Source of the DNA: Romanomermis culicivorax
Lineage: Eukaryota; Nematoda; Enoplea; Mermithida; Mermithidae
Assembly: GCA_963922205.1 (NCBI GenBank)
Contig: CAWUHX010000033.1
Coordinates: 682,001 to 746,000 of the forward strand
Length of the DNA: 64,000 bases
Reading direction: 5' to 3'
Shown piece after piece: positions 31,246 through 44,611 of the stretch. A program made the position numbers and the translations under genes. The stretch's first letter is position 1. Every line of letters starts with the position of its first letter. The notes under the pieces were generated by a model, which ran no database searches, was not told the DNA's origin, and saw only the letters and a list, made by a program, of their open reading frames with translations.

Positions 31246-32748
31246 AGACTAGTTTATCAGAAAATGCCCTGATTGGGCAGAAAAAAAGAATATACTCTCT
31301 TGGATAGTTGCCAAGCTAGGAAAAGTAGTGGAATAGATTTTTGAGAACTTGGTTCAAAGTTGGAAAAAATTCATTTTCATTTTATTGGATTTTCATCCTT
31401 TCACAAAAAAAACTTTTCATGTCTGTGAATTCTGCAGCTGAGTGCATCAAGACACTTTCCAACCAAACATGTGCATCTCCAAAATTTTGAGGAGGGTACA
31501 AGGGTGGATTTTGGCTTTTTTGAGACAAAAAATTCAAAAAAAGTTGGCCGAAAAAATTTTTTTTCAGCACAATATTTCCAGTTTCAAAACTCTTGGTGGT
31601 AGTTTGAACCCCCATGTCCCAATCACACATGTGTGCTTCCAATTGTGTTGAACTTTTTTACTGAATTTAGTGTCAACAAAAGGAATGACGTGTTTGGAAG
31701 TAGCACGTAGAATCCCACTCAGCTTTTTAAAAAAAACGTTACAGCACAATGTCTTCTTAGAATTAAATCTATTGTACAAGATATGTTTGATTCACTCATT
31801 TTATATAACATATCATATCCAATTCACTCCATAAGTTCTATTGATCACAAGCTATAAACAAACCCATTCTTTTTTATTCAACTATTCAACAAAATAGCAT
31901 TATTCACAGTTTTTGGGTTTAAATTTAAATTTGCAGAAAGAGCACTTTTTGCGAGATTGCAGATGTGAAACAATTTCACCTATCCCGATCACTCCCATCC
32001 TGCTTTCCAAATAGTGGTATCGTTGCTGTGGGAGTGCAAGTATAGTGGTGGAGAATGGGAACATTATTTAGCACACACCCTAATATAGACAGGGCTGGAT
32101 TAGGAGCATTTTTGTAGGCTTTACCCTGTTCTCCCATTTGCAGATGGTGCTCAATGACTGTAACCAAGGTCCAGTTGCACTAAAGAAGTCTAAGCTCGAG
32201 CTCGATATAATCTCCAACAAAAACGCAACTCGATTTGATCTCAAGTTTGGTATCTCAATAAGCTCAGTGGTGAGATTATCTCCAGCTCGAGCTGTCGAGT
32301 TGCACCAACATTTTTGCATAATTTTCTTATCTCTAAAGCAAATATGAAAATGTCTACAGTTCCCAAACTCAAACTTAAACCTCAGCATTAGCTAATCCTG
32401 GCACTTTAAGAAAATAATCTTGATATGGTGATTAGCACAAATGGGAGGATCAGCTTTTGATTTGATAGAATTCAGCCATCTGCATATAATTTTCATGTAG
32501 AAAAATTTTACTGCAGTTGATGCCAGGGGAAAGACAAAATGCACTCAGCTGCAGAATATACTTTTGCACAGACATAGAAAGTTTTTTTTGAGAAAGGATG
32601 AAAATCCAATATAAGGAAAGTGAATTTTTTCCAACTTTAAACCAAATTCTCAAAAATCTACTCCACTTCTTTTTCTAACTTAGCAACTATCCAAGCAAGT
32701 ATATTCTTCTGTTCCTGCCTAATCAGGGAATTTTCTAATAAACTAGTA
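31246..32748. mobile_element. 1.5 kb inverted-repeat element with 11-bp target duplication
   Basis: Starts agactagtttatcag and ends ctaataaactagta, with terminal inverted repeats of about 210 bp (31246-31455 against 32530-32748). taaaaagagtt flanks both sides (31235-31245 and 32749-32759). The right arm of the enclosing foldback lacks it and shows an uninterrupted sequence at this place, which supports insertion. Relatives are at 46318-47930 and 57500-58320. No transposase is seen; a 9-11 bp duplication would fit Mutator-like elements. Confidence 0.7.
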
Positions 32749-33059
32749 TAAAAAGAGTTGAAAATGAAAAAGAACAAAGAACTTTAGTTAGTTCAAATTT
32801 GAACTAACCTATTAAATTACAATTGAGTAATGTATTTCTAATGTACATTTTCTTTATAGACAGAGACAAAAAACAAATATATACTACAACAAACAAAAAG
32901 CAAATATCTATGACCATAACACAGAAAAACGAAAATTTACAACAAATGCTAATAAGAAATAAAAACAATTATGTACAACAAACACAAATAACAAATATGT
33001 ATACAATGAACCAAAATCTAAAAAAACAATTTTTAATAGAAAAAAATTTAAAATTTTAG

Positions 33060-33655
33060 AAAAATTTTAAAAATTTAAGTTTTTGAAAAATAGATTCTGG
33101 CATGTCCTCAAGCCCCCACAATACCAAAAACATCGTTCCAATTGCATTTTCAATCATTCTACTGCCTCAAATGTCATATCTGTCTTTTTATATCCTCCAA
33201 TTAGACTTTTGCATATCCAATCTGAGGATATGAAAAGGCTGATATGACTAAAACTGGTCTCCTGAACTGAATATTGAATTTTAGAATGACGTACTGCTAC
33301 CCTGGCATCTTAGTGATGATGTTAATCAGAAATTCAAAAATTTCAAAATTTAAAAAAAAAATTTGGAAGTTTTGAAAAATTTTTTTAAATTTTTGGAAAA
33401 TTTAAATTTTTTTAAAAGCAGCTTCGGGAATGACCTCGATCCTCTACAATACCAAAAACTTCATTCCCATTGCATTTTCAATCATTCTACTGACTCAAAT
33501 ATCATATCCCCCTTTTCATATCCACTGATTAGACTTTCGCATGTCTAATTGGGTGATATAAAATGGCGGATTTCACTAAAACTTGTTTCTTGAACTCAAT
33601 ATTGAATTCTAGAATGCTGTACTGCTACTCTGGCATCTTAGTGATGATGTTAAAT
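33060..33655 (+). repeat. Tandem duplication of a 330-bp segment in the left arm
   Basis: 33060-33325 and 33360-33655 repeat the same order: the t/a-run lead, acaataccaaaaac, attttcaatcattctactg, the aattagacttt string, gaatattgaattt-type and ggcatcttagtgatgatgtt. The right arm has a single copy (41210-41560). Confidence 0.7.
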
Positions 33656-34499
33656 GGATTGCTCAAAATGTGTAAAGTTTTTGGGGAATGATGGTCCAAA
33701 TCATGAGTTTGGTTCTCTAATGGACAGAATTTCCTAGATCCCAGGTGGTTCTTTCCATATGAGATTTCCAGCATTTCAGAAACTCCTGTGTTAAGAAATT
33801 CTCTGGTGCTATGCACTGGAAAAGTGAAATGTGCACAGTTTTCTCAATTTGAAGTTCTCATCTTATTCATCAATTGGTCTTTTTCATTATTGATTTAGAT
33901 TTTGTTGATAATTGAATTTTTTATTGATCTTCATGAATTCTTTCTCCTGATAGGAGTTTATCAACACAAATTTTGCCATTTGAAAATGATGAATACATGA
34001 CTTTCGACTGAAAACGTAATGCTTTGATTATAGGGAAGAGATCTGAAAAGACATCTGCACTTCATTACAGAATGTTGCATTTTGGGGTTATTGAACCCTA
34101 GCATCAGATAGTTGAGCTAGTAGTCGAAGGAATACTTGATACAATTACTATCCTATTGTGTTGTTATCGGTGTCAATCATCTAGCTTCTTCGGGTTCTAA
34201 AGTGTCAGACTGACAAATCCATAGCTTGAAATTTTGATTTGAGATTGCAAAGAAAAAGGCTGAGCAGCGATTGCAAATATGAAGATCTTAGTGGAATTAA
34301 AGTGTAATAATCATTAATTGTAAATATCAAAGGATCAATTACTTTCATACTTAGTCAAGGTATCTGTTAGTGGATAACAAATTTTGGTTTAAGCATGATA
34401 TTTGTCTGAATTTGCCATAAAAACTATATAGGATGTAAAGTGCAATAGAAAATAATATTTCGCAGAGATTGTGCATGAAAATATTCACTTTCCGTGTGA

Positions 34500-35116
34500 T
34501 GAACTCAAAATTTTAAATTTTGTGATACTAGAATACTTCAAAATAAATCTTTTCGACAGTAACTTCCTTAATAACTGGTTTAATAATTTTCATTAATTTC
34601 AATCATTTTCCATTTGTTAAAAAATGCGAAAAATCATATCGAATGTATGCCATTTAATTTGAAAATATAGAAAAACAATCAAAAATTTTGATTTTTGGAC
34701 TAGCATTATTGATCAACATCCCAAATTAATATTTTTCAATCATTTGCAGAATGCAGAAAAAGTTATCAAAAATTTGCATGGTTGGCAAGGCTTTGGTTCT
34801 TCAGGTTTTGCTATTAAAAAAACCAGAACGTCAGAAAATCACAAATTTTTTGGTTTTGTTGGTTTTGCCCGAAAATCACTCGGAAACTGTTTCTTAACAT
34901 TAGTCGATCTTCTATACACATGTTAGTGTCTTCTAACTTACTGAAATAATATTTGAAGAAGCTCAAAAATTATAAATTGAACATTGTGGAGAAAATTGAG
35001 TAATAAGAAGTTTAAACTGACTGCGGAAAAAAGAATATGTTATGAAAAGCTCAGAGATGCATAAAAATGCATTAAGTTGGTGACATTTCCTATCAAAAAA
35101 TGGACATTGTGGAAAT
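34500..35116. other. Foldback spacer, first part, no gene
   Basis: AT-rich sequence between the end of the left arm and the Gypsy insertion. The 60-codon frame at 34744 has no support. Confidence 0.5.
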
Positions 35117-35121
35117 GGTAG

Positions 35122-37789
35122 TGTTGTGTGGGTCAGTAGGTTTATCCTCTACTGGCGGCCCACACATACAATGATGTGGTTGAGGTATCCGTTATGATGG
35201 CGGATTAGCATAATTTATTTATATATACAATGATGGTATAAAAAGGACGGTAGGAAGACGAAAAGAGACGAATGAATAGTTGGCCAAAAGCCCAACTATT
35301 TATGCACGAAAAAGACGCACATATAAAATTTACACAGGCTGCGGTGGGCGAAAAATAACACACAATAATATGTGGGCAAAATTTGCCTGCCCAAAAACTA
35401 TATGCACGTGCACCAACATGATGTGCATGTGCAAACACATCACTGTCCCCTTCTTGAAATGTCTTCAACTGGGCGAAAATCGTCGGGGAGCATCCCAGGT
35501 TGAACATGTCGAACGTTGTAATTCGGGACTCTGTTCAGAGTTATCCTCAGCCGGAATGTTCAATACCATCGGCAGATAATATTTTCGCATGCGTCGCACA
35601 TTCCAGATGTTGCCATTGGTAAGTTTGAAAACATAATTGCTGATAACATCGACGACTTCAATAACATCAGAGTAAGGTCACTCCCCCTTCTTTATAAGGC
35701 TGGCTGGTCGTCGGACGTGGACTTTGTCACCAATATTGAATAATGGATTTTGATGACGAGGTATCTGTCACTTTGGTCAATGTTTTTCCTCAAAGCGAAC
35801 GTTTTGTCTCGCCTTTTTCAGTTGTGGCGCAGCAGGCTCACTGATGCTTTGACGTGGCTCAAACAGTAGGCGGGCATGTCGATTGAATATTATTTCTGCC
35901 AGCGACAATGTTTCAGGATTTGGGCGTTCCGCATGGAATCGAGCCAATAGTTCGAATATTGCTGTGGCGAAAGGCGTATTTGAGGTAGCTGTTGCCTGCA
36001 TGTGGAACTTTAGTGAGGGATTGAACACTTCAACTTTGCCATTTGACTGCGGGTGGTAAATGGGCATTGCATGATGCTGTATGTCGCGCCTTGAGAGGAA
36101 TTCGGAAAATGTGTCTGATTGATATTTAGGCCCATTGTCTGAAACAAGAACAGCAGGATTACCATAGCAGGCAAAAAGTTCAGTTAAGAAGTCGATTGTC
36201 CTTTCAGCAGTGTGGTCCGGGCACAATCAAACTTCAGGGAAATTGGAGAGGTAATCAATGATGACAATCACAAATCAATTTTGATATAGTGCTGTTGCAA
36301 ATGGTCCAGTGACATCGATTGCAATTTTCTCCCAGGAGGCTTTCAGTAGCAGTGATAGATTGGTTGGAATCATCGATCGTGGGTTTAACTTGGCAGAGTC
36401 TCGACAACCTTGACAATGGCAGATCATCTCTTTGATGTCGGCGGTAATACTGGGCCACCAATAGGTTTCACCTAACTCGATTTTATCTCTGAGGATGCCA
36501 GGATGTCCTTCATATGCTTTGTTCATCAGTTGTCTGCATAACTTTGATGGCACAACAATTCGATCGGCTTTGAGCAGTAATCCTTGATTGACTGCTAAAT
36601 CGTTTCGAACAACATAATATGGAGCGAGGTATCTGTCCTGGTAATGGTTGGCCTTCCAACCACATTCCTTGACCAATTTGATCACAAGGCACAAGATGTT
36701 GTCCTTGGAGGTATGTGTTCGAAATGTCTTGAGCAAGAAGTTTTCAATAACGATTGAATTGACTTTCATAGGCGGTGGTTGCGGCAACCGTGAAAGCATG
36801 TCGGGGATGACGTTGTCTGACCCAGGCTTGTGTTGAATATCATAGTTGAACTCAGCTAGTTGGGCACGCCATTGATCAAATTTGTGGGCTTTGCTTCCAC
36901 TGCGGGAATGCGCCAATATCGAAACAAGGGCTTAGTGATCTGTGATCAGCGTAAACTTTGGGCCTAGTAAAAAGTTAGAAAAATGTTCACAGGCCCAAAC
37001 ACAACCTAGAGCTTCATGTTCGTTCATGGCATAAACTGGTTCCTGGTTGGTAAGCATTTTGCTGGCAAATGCAATCGGCACTAATTGTCCCCGAGCTATC
37101 TGTGACAGGCAGGCACCGAGACCAATGTTGGATGCATCAGTGGCTAAAATAGTTGGAGGATCGGGATCAAATATTGCGAGTTGTAAATCATTTGTTAGCA
37201 GAAATTTCAATTTAATGAATGCTGTTGTACATTCATTGCTCCATTCAAACTTGGTTTGCTCAGACGTACAGGTCAAACGCTGGAGCTGCTCGGCATGGTC
37301 GGCAAGATGGGGCGAAAATTCGCCAAGGTAGCTGATGAATCACAGGAAACTGCGGATGTCGGTGATTGACCGTGGGATTGGCACATTTCGGAATGCATCG
37401 AGGCTCTTTGGGTCGGGCTTGATGCTGGTGCTTGATATCAAATGTCCTAGGAATGGAACATTGGTGAGGGCGGTGTGGGTCAGCAGGTTTATCCTCTACT
37501 GGCGGTCCACACATACAATGATGTGGTTGAGGTATCCATTATGATGGCCGATTAGTATAATTTATTTATATATACAACGAGGGTATAAAAAGGACGGTAG
37601 GAAGACGAAAAGAGACGAAGGAATAGTTGGCCAAAGGCCCAACTATTTATGCACAAAAAAGACGCACATATAAAATTTACACAGCCCGCGGTGGGCGAAA
37701 AATAACACACAATAATATGTGGGCAAAATTTGCCTGCCCAAAAACCATATGCACATGCACCAACATGATGTGCACATGCAAACACATCA
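35122..37789 (-). mobile_element. Ty3/Gypsy LTR retrotransposon with internal deletion
   Basis: LTRs of about 320 bp at 35122-35442 and 37470-37789 are near-identical direct repeats. They share cctctactggcgg, aggtatcc, tataaaaaggacggtagg and gtgcaaacacatca. The element is flanked by ggtag (35117-35121 and 37790-37794), a 5-bp duplication typical of Gypsy. The coding strand is minus. Only the end of RT, RNase H and integrase remain (about 2 kb); gag, protease and the RT palm are missing. The LTRs contain a TATA string (tataaaaagg) suited to drive the minus or plus strand. It is inserted in the spacer of the foldback element. Confidence 0.9.
35500..37465 (-). pseudogene. pol: Gypsy pol remnant: RT end, RNase H, integrase
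   Basis: In minus-strand order: the RT connection region (about 37465-37280), RNase H with LATDASNIGLGACLSQ and TLITDH (37190-36935), and the tail with DNVIPDMLSRLP (about 36810). The zinc-binding HHCC region follows, with its first His changed (AYEGHPG) and Cys pair CHCQGC. The integrase core keeps the catalytic triad: AIDVTGP, VSDNGPKY and QSNGKVEV. A C-terminal stretch runs past 35700. Nonsense codons are TAA 36932 and TGA at 36275, 36227, 35777, 35768 and 35678. The motifs are clear but no protein can be made. The conserved motif order identifies Ty3/Gypsy rather than Copia, in which integrase precedes RT. Confidence 0.9.
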
Positions 37790-37794
37790 GGTAG

Positions 37795-39029
37795 CAAAAA
37801 CAACATTGCAAAAGTGCAGAAAAAATATCTTAAACTTTACCCCACTTTTCCCAGATTAATAGTTCTAAATAACTCGAGAACTTACTACTTTTCTTGTTTT
37901 CTCAATTTTTTGTGCAAATAATTCATTCAAAAATTGTGTGCATGATAAAAGCCTGTATATTAAAAGCATGCATAATATTTGTACAACAAAAGCTAAGTTG
38001 TTTGTACAAAATCAGGTGTTTTTTTCACAGGCCATTTCGCAATGTGCAACTTTGGGAAAAATTTTGGCTGCACAGATACATTTTTGGCTGCTCACAGTAA
38101 AATCGATGAAATTGCTTAAATTTATTTAACAAAGCCATCAAAAGTTGGCTTTCTTGTATATAATGTGATTCCTGTCAGTTTTAGGTTTTCAAAACACAAT
38201 TTCCTGAGTTTAGGAGAGAAAAATAAAAATATTGGTGTGAGTAACTTGTTTGGCATGTAGCGCCAAAAAAATTGACTTTGGTGCTTCTAAAAACGTTGGA
38301 ACATTCATTTTTCAGCTCATTCTTCTGAAACTATTGATGATCGATCATGATCTTCTTGCAATTTGACAAAACACATCAAGTATGATTTAGAAATTTTCAC
38401 GAAGTTGTTTTTTGTTCAACATTGTCGACTGATATTTAATTTATGCTTTTTGAGCTTGTTCAAATATCTTATCTTACATATTTAAAACCGATAATTTATC
38501 ACTCATAATAATACATGGAAAGAGATTGTTCTCAAATGATATAAAGCGTAAAAAAGTGAGGCAGATATTTTATTCCAGATTCAAATGTCAAAAATTTCAG
38601 CACATAACACCAAAATTCTTGTGAATTTTGGTATTCTAGAATGCCGGAAAATGAATCTTGGCAACATTTAATTCATAGACAAAAGGCCTCATATTTCAGT
38701 GAATTCAATAAATTTTCAGTGGAGCAAACTAAATTTCGAAAATTAGGCCATCAACCAAGAATTTAGATTCTCCAACCAGCAAGAATTCCTAACATTGTCC
38801 TAGGCTCAAAATGTTTTAATGAAACGAGTGTCAAAATCTTTTACACTTGATAAAAAGACAAATAGATTTTGGGAGATAACCCAGAAAAATCTTGGTTTTA
38901 ATCAAATTTGTAAAAAACCATGCGAGATCAAACATCCATTCATGATATGTTGATAGTAAAGCATAAGCTAGAATGACATTTTCTAAATGGGCACTAGGAG
39001 TAATATAAAAATTTATAAATGAATTGATA
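37795..39029. other. Foldback spacer, second part, no gene
   Basis: AT-rich, without supported ORFs; a few frames of 60-86 codons exist on both strands but have no family signal. Confidence 0.5.
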
Positions 39030-39561
39030 TCTGGTGCGAAGCACCAGAAAATTTTTAGTGATTTTCCATTTAACAATACATAAAAATGCATCTCCAGGCA
39101 GAAAAGCCTATAGCCTGATCAAAAGGGCAGTCAGGCCTCAAGTTGCAGTGTGCAACTTGGCGGGAAAATATGGGAAAATTGCGGGAAAATATAATGGAAA
39201 ACACAGCCTGAAATTTGGTTGCTGTGTGCAAAAAACCCCTGTACAACACAATGCAAATTGCAAATATTGATTATTCTTAATTTCAAATAGTACAGTGATC
39301 ACATTGAATGAGGAGTTACCTTTTATTAACAATCATGACTTGCAGGCACATCAATATTACAACTGTTATAATATGACTCAGTGACATTGTCATCTAATAC
39401 ATAAAGTTAGTGAGCATGATACATATATGAAATACATTGTAGTTTATACAATCATGTTTGTGTTCATATTCTTCATGAGAACAACAGAACCCTTTTTTTA
39501 CTGTAGGTTTGTGACTTATCAATTGTGTAACTCAAAAATTTTTCTGGTGCTTCACACCAGA
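39030..39561. repeat. Small inverted-repeat element with hairpin ends
   Basis: Begins tctggtgcgaagcaccaga and ends with the reverse complement tctggtgcttcacaccaga, each followed inward by caaaaattttt-type runs. The termini are inverted repeats of about 30 bp, and each also folds on itself. No clear target duplication; a MITE is the likeliest reading. Confidence 0.45.
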
Positions 39562-42159
39562 GAAAATCTGTTCGGTTTCATTTTAATTTATATCATAAAG
39601 TTGTGAAGATTCATTTTTCAGCACTTTAGAAAGTGAAAATCAAGAACATTTTAAGTTGCTCCACACCAGACTAAGAACTAAATAAAATTGGATAATTCTA
39701 ATCAGAACTGCAGAACTGTTAATGCATATAGATTCATGAGAACTCTATCATTAACATCCTTTCTCTGCTCCTGCAGAACACCAACAGGTTCTTCAACTAA
39801 CCTAACCAGAATTTTCTCAATATCTTCCTTATTTTGCAGATTTCTGACTCCAAAAACATCAAAATGTTTGGGTATGCTGCATAAATGCATAAAAAAGCAT
39901 CTGTAGCCACATTATACTTATTTTTAAATATATAGAAAATTTTTGGGAAATGTTGAAAAAATTTGGTGTCCAATTCTTATATGAAAAATATCTTTGAGGA
40001 AAAAAATGGTGGCTCAAACTCGCTTATTCGATAAGTGAATATTTTCATACTCAATTTTATTGAAATATTTTTTTTTAAAGCTGCTTTTCACCCTACATAG
40101 TTTTTTATAGCAAATTTGGACCTATATCATGCTTAAATCAAAATTTGTTATACACTAACAGACACCTTGCCTAAGTATGAAAGTTATTGATACTTTATTG
40201 TTTACAATTAATGATCATTACACTTTTACTCTTTGTATTTGCAATCACTGCATCACTTTCTTGCTTGGCCTTTTTATTTCCAATCTTGAATCAAAATTTT
40301 CATGCCAACATTTTCCAGTGTCACTATGAGTTCGTAAATGACTGAACCCATGCCACTTCAAGTAAGAAAACAAAGCTTTTATAAGTTTAATACTTTTTTA
40401 GACATGTCGAATTAATGCTTGAAATTTTTGCAGCCACTAGTTGAAGAAGAGAGATCAGAGAATGAGGAAGAAACAATCAAACTGTGGATTGCTCAGTCTG
40501 ATACCCAGAACCCGAAGAAGATAGATGATTGGCACCCATAACAAGGCAGTACGATAGTAATTGTGTCAAGTATTCTTTCGACTATGACCCCAATTGTTTG
40601 ATGCTAGGGTTCAATAACCCTGAAATTCAACATTGTGTAATAGAGTTCAAACCACTTTTCAGATCTCATCCCTAAAATAAAAGCATTATGTTTTCAGTTA
40701 AAAATCACATATTCATCATTTTCAAATGACAAAATTTGTGTTTACAAACTCCTACCCCGAGAAAGAATTCAAGAGGATGAATGAAAAAATTCAATTTCCA
40801 ACAAGACCCAAACCTAATAAGGAAAATTACCAATTGATAAATGGGATGAGGAATTTCAAATCGAGAAAACTGTGCACATTTAACTTTTCCCTTGCGTAGC
40901 ACCAGAGAATTCCTTAACATAGGAGTTTCAGAAATGTTGGAAATCTCAGGTGGATACAATCACGTGGGATCTAGGAAAGTCTTTAACTCATAATTTGGAA
41001 CATCATTACCCAAAAACTTTATACATTTTGAACTATTTTTTTCATACCCTTCATGGACACCACTCAACATGTTTTCACCAAAATTTAAAATTTCAAAAGC
41101 TTGATAATTTCCAATAAATATCTTTACTTAGATATCCTGGAGGTTCTCAAACCCATTGTTGGGTTATGAATTGCTACAATGTTTATGGCATTGTGGAGGC
41201 TCGAGGACATGTGTGAACCTATTTTGAAAAAAATGGAATTTTTGAAATTCTCTCAAAATTTTTAAAATTTCTCAAATTTCAAAATTATTAAATTTCTATT
41301 TAACGTCATCACTAAGATGCCAGGGTAGCAGTACAGCATTCTAAAATTCAATATTGAGTTGAAGAGACGAGTTTTAGTGAAGTCTGCCTTTTCATATCCC
41401 AGATTAGACATGCAAAAGTCTAATCAGTGGATATGAAAAGACAGATATGACAGTTGAGGCAGTAGATTGATTGAAAATAGCATTGGAATGACGTTTTTGG
41501 TATTGTGGAGGTTTGAGGACATGCCCGAACTTATTTTTAAGAAAATTTAAATTTTTTAAATTTTTTCTCTAATTTCCAAAATTTGTTTTTTTAAATTAAA
41601 ATCTTTTTCATTAAATCTTGGCTGGTTGTACACTTATTTGTTATTCGTGTTTGTTGTATATAATTGTTTTTATTAGTTATTGGAATTTGTTGTTAATATT
41701 TGTTTTTCCGTGTTATTTTTGTAGATATTTGTTATTTTGGTTTGCTGCTGTTGCATATATATGTTTTTTCTCTCTGTCTATAAATTCAATGTACATTAGA
41801 AATACACAACTTAGGCGTAATTTAATAGGCTAGTTCAAATTTGAAATAACTAAAGTTCTTTGTTCTTTTTCATTCTCAACTCTTTCTATATGTGGCCATA
41901 AATTATTTCAGGGGGTGCACATTTTTTCACTGGATCTACTGTAAAATTGGCATTTTTCTGGACTTTCTCTTGAAGATAAAGAAGGAAAGAAACCTTTGCT
42001 CTTTTTGACACTTGAAAATTTGGAGGGCCATCACGCCCCAAGCCCTCTCTCTGCATGCATCCACCATACATAAAAAACCAAAAAAATTTCATCATTTATG
42101 ATTAAAACATTTTATGTCAGCATATCTGCTTTACATGCTTTACATATCTGTGGATTAGA

Positions 42160-44611
42160 GTACTGAGACCATAGAGTGTGGGACAATAGAGTGCAGACAT
42201 TAGAGCGCTGACATTAGAGCGCAGAGATATTGGAGCATGGACATTAGAGTGCAGAGATATTAGAGCCCAGGAAAATAGAGTGCAGGGACATTAGAGCACA
42301 GGACAATAGAGTGCAAGGACAATAGAGTGTGGGACAACAAAGTACAGGGACATTAGAGCGTAGGACAATAGAGCATGGGACAATAGAGTGCAAGGACAAT
42401 AGAGCGCAAGGACATTAGAGCTCAGGACAATAGAGCGCGGACGTTAGAGCATGGACATTATAGCACAGGGACATTAGAGTGCAGACATTAGAGCCCAGGA
42501 CAATAGAGTGCAGGGACAATAGAGCACAGGGACAATAGAGTGCAGGACAATAGAGCGCAGGACAATAGAGCACAGGGACAATAGAGCACAGCGACAATAG
42601 AGTGCAGGACAATAGAGTGCAGGACAATAGAGTGCAGGACAATAGAGCACAGGGACAATAGTGTGCGGTCATTAGGGTCCAGGCAATGCAGTCGTGGATG
42701 CAGGGAGTAGGGGCAACTGGCGATGTACTTATGTTTCAAAATTAAACTTATCAAAATAATTTTTAAACACAAATTATTAAAAATCTGCAAAACTTAATCA
42801 AACACTGCAGCCAAAATATACTTTTCTCCAATTTTTTCTTTTTTCTTCTTTAATCTATCATCTTTTTTTCTTGCCAGTTGCCCAATTGTTTCGTTTTTTT
42901 GTTTCTTTTTTTGAAAAGATTTACAGAAAAAATAAAAAAAATGAAAAAATATATCTATGCAATTAATTTAACAAAAACATGAGAAATGTAAAAAAAATTT
43001 CCACATCTCTCACGAAACAAATTCGTGCATCAGCCACTGGGACAATAGAGGGCAGGACAATAAGGTATATTCACAGTAGAGCACAAGGACATTGGAGCGC
43101 AAGACGATAGAGCACAGAAAAATCAGATCAGAGCAGACTAAAAAAATTGAAAATGAAATATTTTGAAAAATAACTAAATTTCAGCTCAAAAATGCTTCCT
43201 TCAAATTTTTTCATGTCCCTGAAGAAGTTCAGGTCAAAGCATTTTTCTACCATGGAGTATTTTTCCCCATTTTTTTGTTCTTTTTCTTCCTTTTTCTTCT
43301 TTCACTTTTCTTAATTTTTCCTGTCCCCTATTTTTTCTTTTTTTTCGTTTTTTATTTATCTTTTTTCTTTTTGTATTCATTTTCTCGTGTTTTTCTCTTT
43401 CCTTTTTTATATCTCATTGTTTATCTACTTTCTCATTACTCATACCTTTTTGCATTTTTTTTCAGTCGCTCACGTGCAATTACCTCTAATCCATAATCGT
43501 ACACATATTTTTATTGATTTATTGCTTGCCAACCTTTGAACTTTTGAATAAAATTGTATCATTTCATTTTTTACAAATTCTTCTTGAATTTCTAACTTGC
43601 ATTCAGAATCACACACAGTTTTTTGTCAGCTTTTGAAAACTTTGTCAACTTCTGAAATAAAGCTGCTTGCATAGAACTCTTCTTTCATGTTCAAAAACAA
43701 TTTTAAAATTTGCATTCATTCAGACCATGGAACGTTGGTTAATTTTTTTGAACCAATAGATGCGCTCTAATGTCCCAGCACTCTATTGTCTACCCCCTAT
43801 TGCCCTGTGCTCTAATGTCCCTGCGCTCTATTGTCCTGCACTCTAATGTCCCTGCTTTCTTTTGTCCTGAGCTCTAATGACCGTGCTCTAATGTCCCTTT
43901 ACTCTAATGTCTGCACCCTAATGTCCGCACTCTAATGTCCGAGTCTATAGTCCTGCCCTCTAATGTCCCTGCACTTGTCCTGCGCTCTAATGTCCCCATG
44001 CTCTAGTGTCCCTGCGCTCTATTGTCTTGCGCTCTAATGTCCCTGCCTTCTATTGTCCTGCGCTCTTATGTACCTGTGCTCTATTGTCCTGCGCTCTAAT
44101 GTCCCTGCGCTCTATTGTCCTGCGCTCTAATGTCTCTGCACTCTAATGTCGGCACTCTAATGTTCCTGCACTCTAATGTCCCTGCTTTCTTTTGTACTGA
44201 GCTCTAATGACCGTGCTCTAATTTCCCTTCACTCTAATGTCTGCACCCTAATGTCCACACTCTAATGTCCGAGTCTATAGTCCTGCCCTCTAATGTCCCT
44301 GCACTTGTCCTGCGCTCTAATGTCCCCATGCTCTAGTGTCCCTGCGCTCTATTGTCTTGCGCTCTAATGTCCCTGCCGTCTATTGTCCTGCGCTCTTATG
44401 TACCTGTGCTCTATTGTCCTGCACTCTAATGTCCCTGCGCTCTATTGTCTTGCGCTCTAATGTCCCTGCCCTCTATTGTCCTGCGCTCTTATGTACCTGT
44501 GCTCTAATGTCTCTGCACTCTAATATTGGCACTCTAATGTTTCTGCACTCTAATTTCTGGGCTCTAATGTCCGGGCTCTATTGTCTCGTGCTCTAATGTC
44601 CCATCATGGCT
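42160..44611. mobile_element. Satellite-carrying insert with inverted arrays
   Basis: Flanked by gattaga (42153-42159 and 44612-44618) and absent from the left arm. The left part (42160-42690, with remnants 43030-43115) is a tandem array reading gacaatagagcgcagg. The right part (43750-44611) is the same array inverted, reading ctctaatgtccctgcg and ctctattgtcctgcg. The centre (42700-43740) is t/c-rich without a gene. The ORFs predicted in the arrays are Leu/Ser/Cys repeats of the satellite itself. Confidence 0.75.
43750..44600 (+). repeat. Dimeric minisatellite with a 330-bp higher-order period
   Basis: The basic units of about 15-16 bp alternate between ctctaatgtccctg and ctctattgtcctgcg. 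A distinctive variant, ctgctttcttttgt followed by ctgagctctaatgaccg, occurs at 43852 and again at 44182. Subsequent variants follow in the same order, so a 330-bp block was copied in tandem. Confidence 0.8.

Larger units (their letters stand above)
29522..34500 (+). repeat. Left arm of the foldback element
   Basis: The first 330 bp are a degenerate series of cggatatg / gcggatgcgg units. An insertion-laden part follows (30070-32760, absent from the right arm), then the shared interior to about 34500. Similarity to the right arm stops shortly after atgaaaatattcactt (34475). Confidence 0.75.

Noticed and set aside
37260-37544. ORFs of 84 and 69 codons at the right end of Gypsy-1
   Set aside because: They are out of frame with the RT connection region read on the minus strand.
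42415-42790. Minus-strand ORFs of 85 and 100 codons rich in Leu, Ser and Cys
   Set aside because: They are the translation of the gacaatagag minisatellite in a stop-free frame; the plus-strand ORF at 44336 in the inverted array has the same origin.
43275-43496. 73-codon Phe/Leu-rich ORF
   Set aside because: Encoded by a t/c tract inside the satellite insert.
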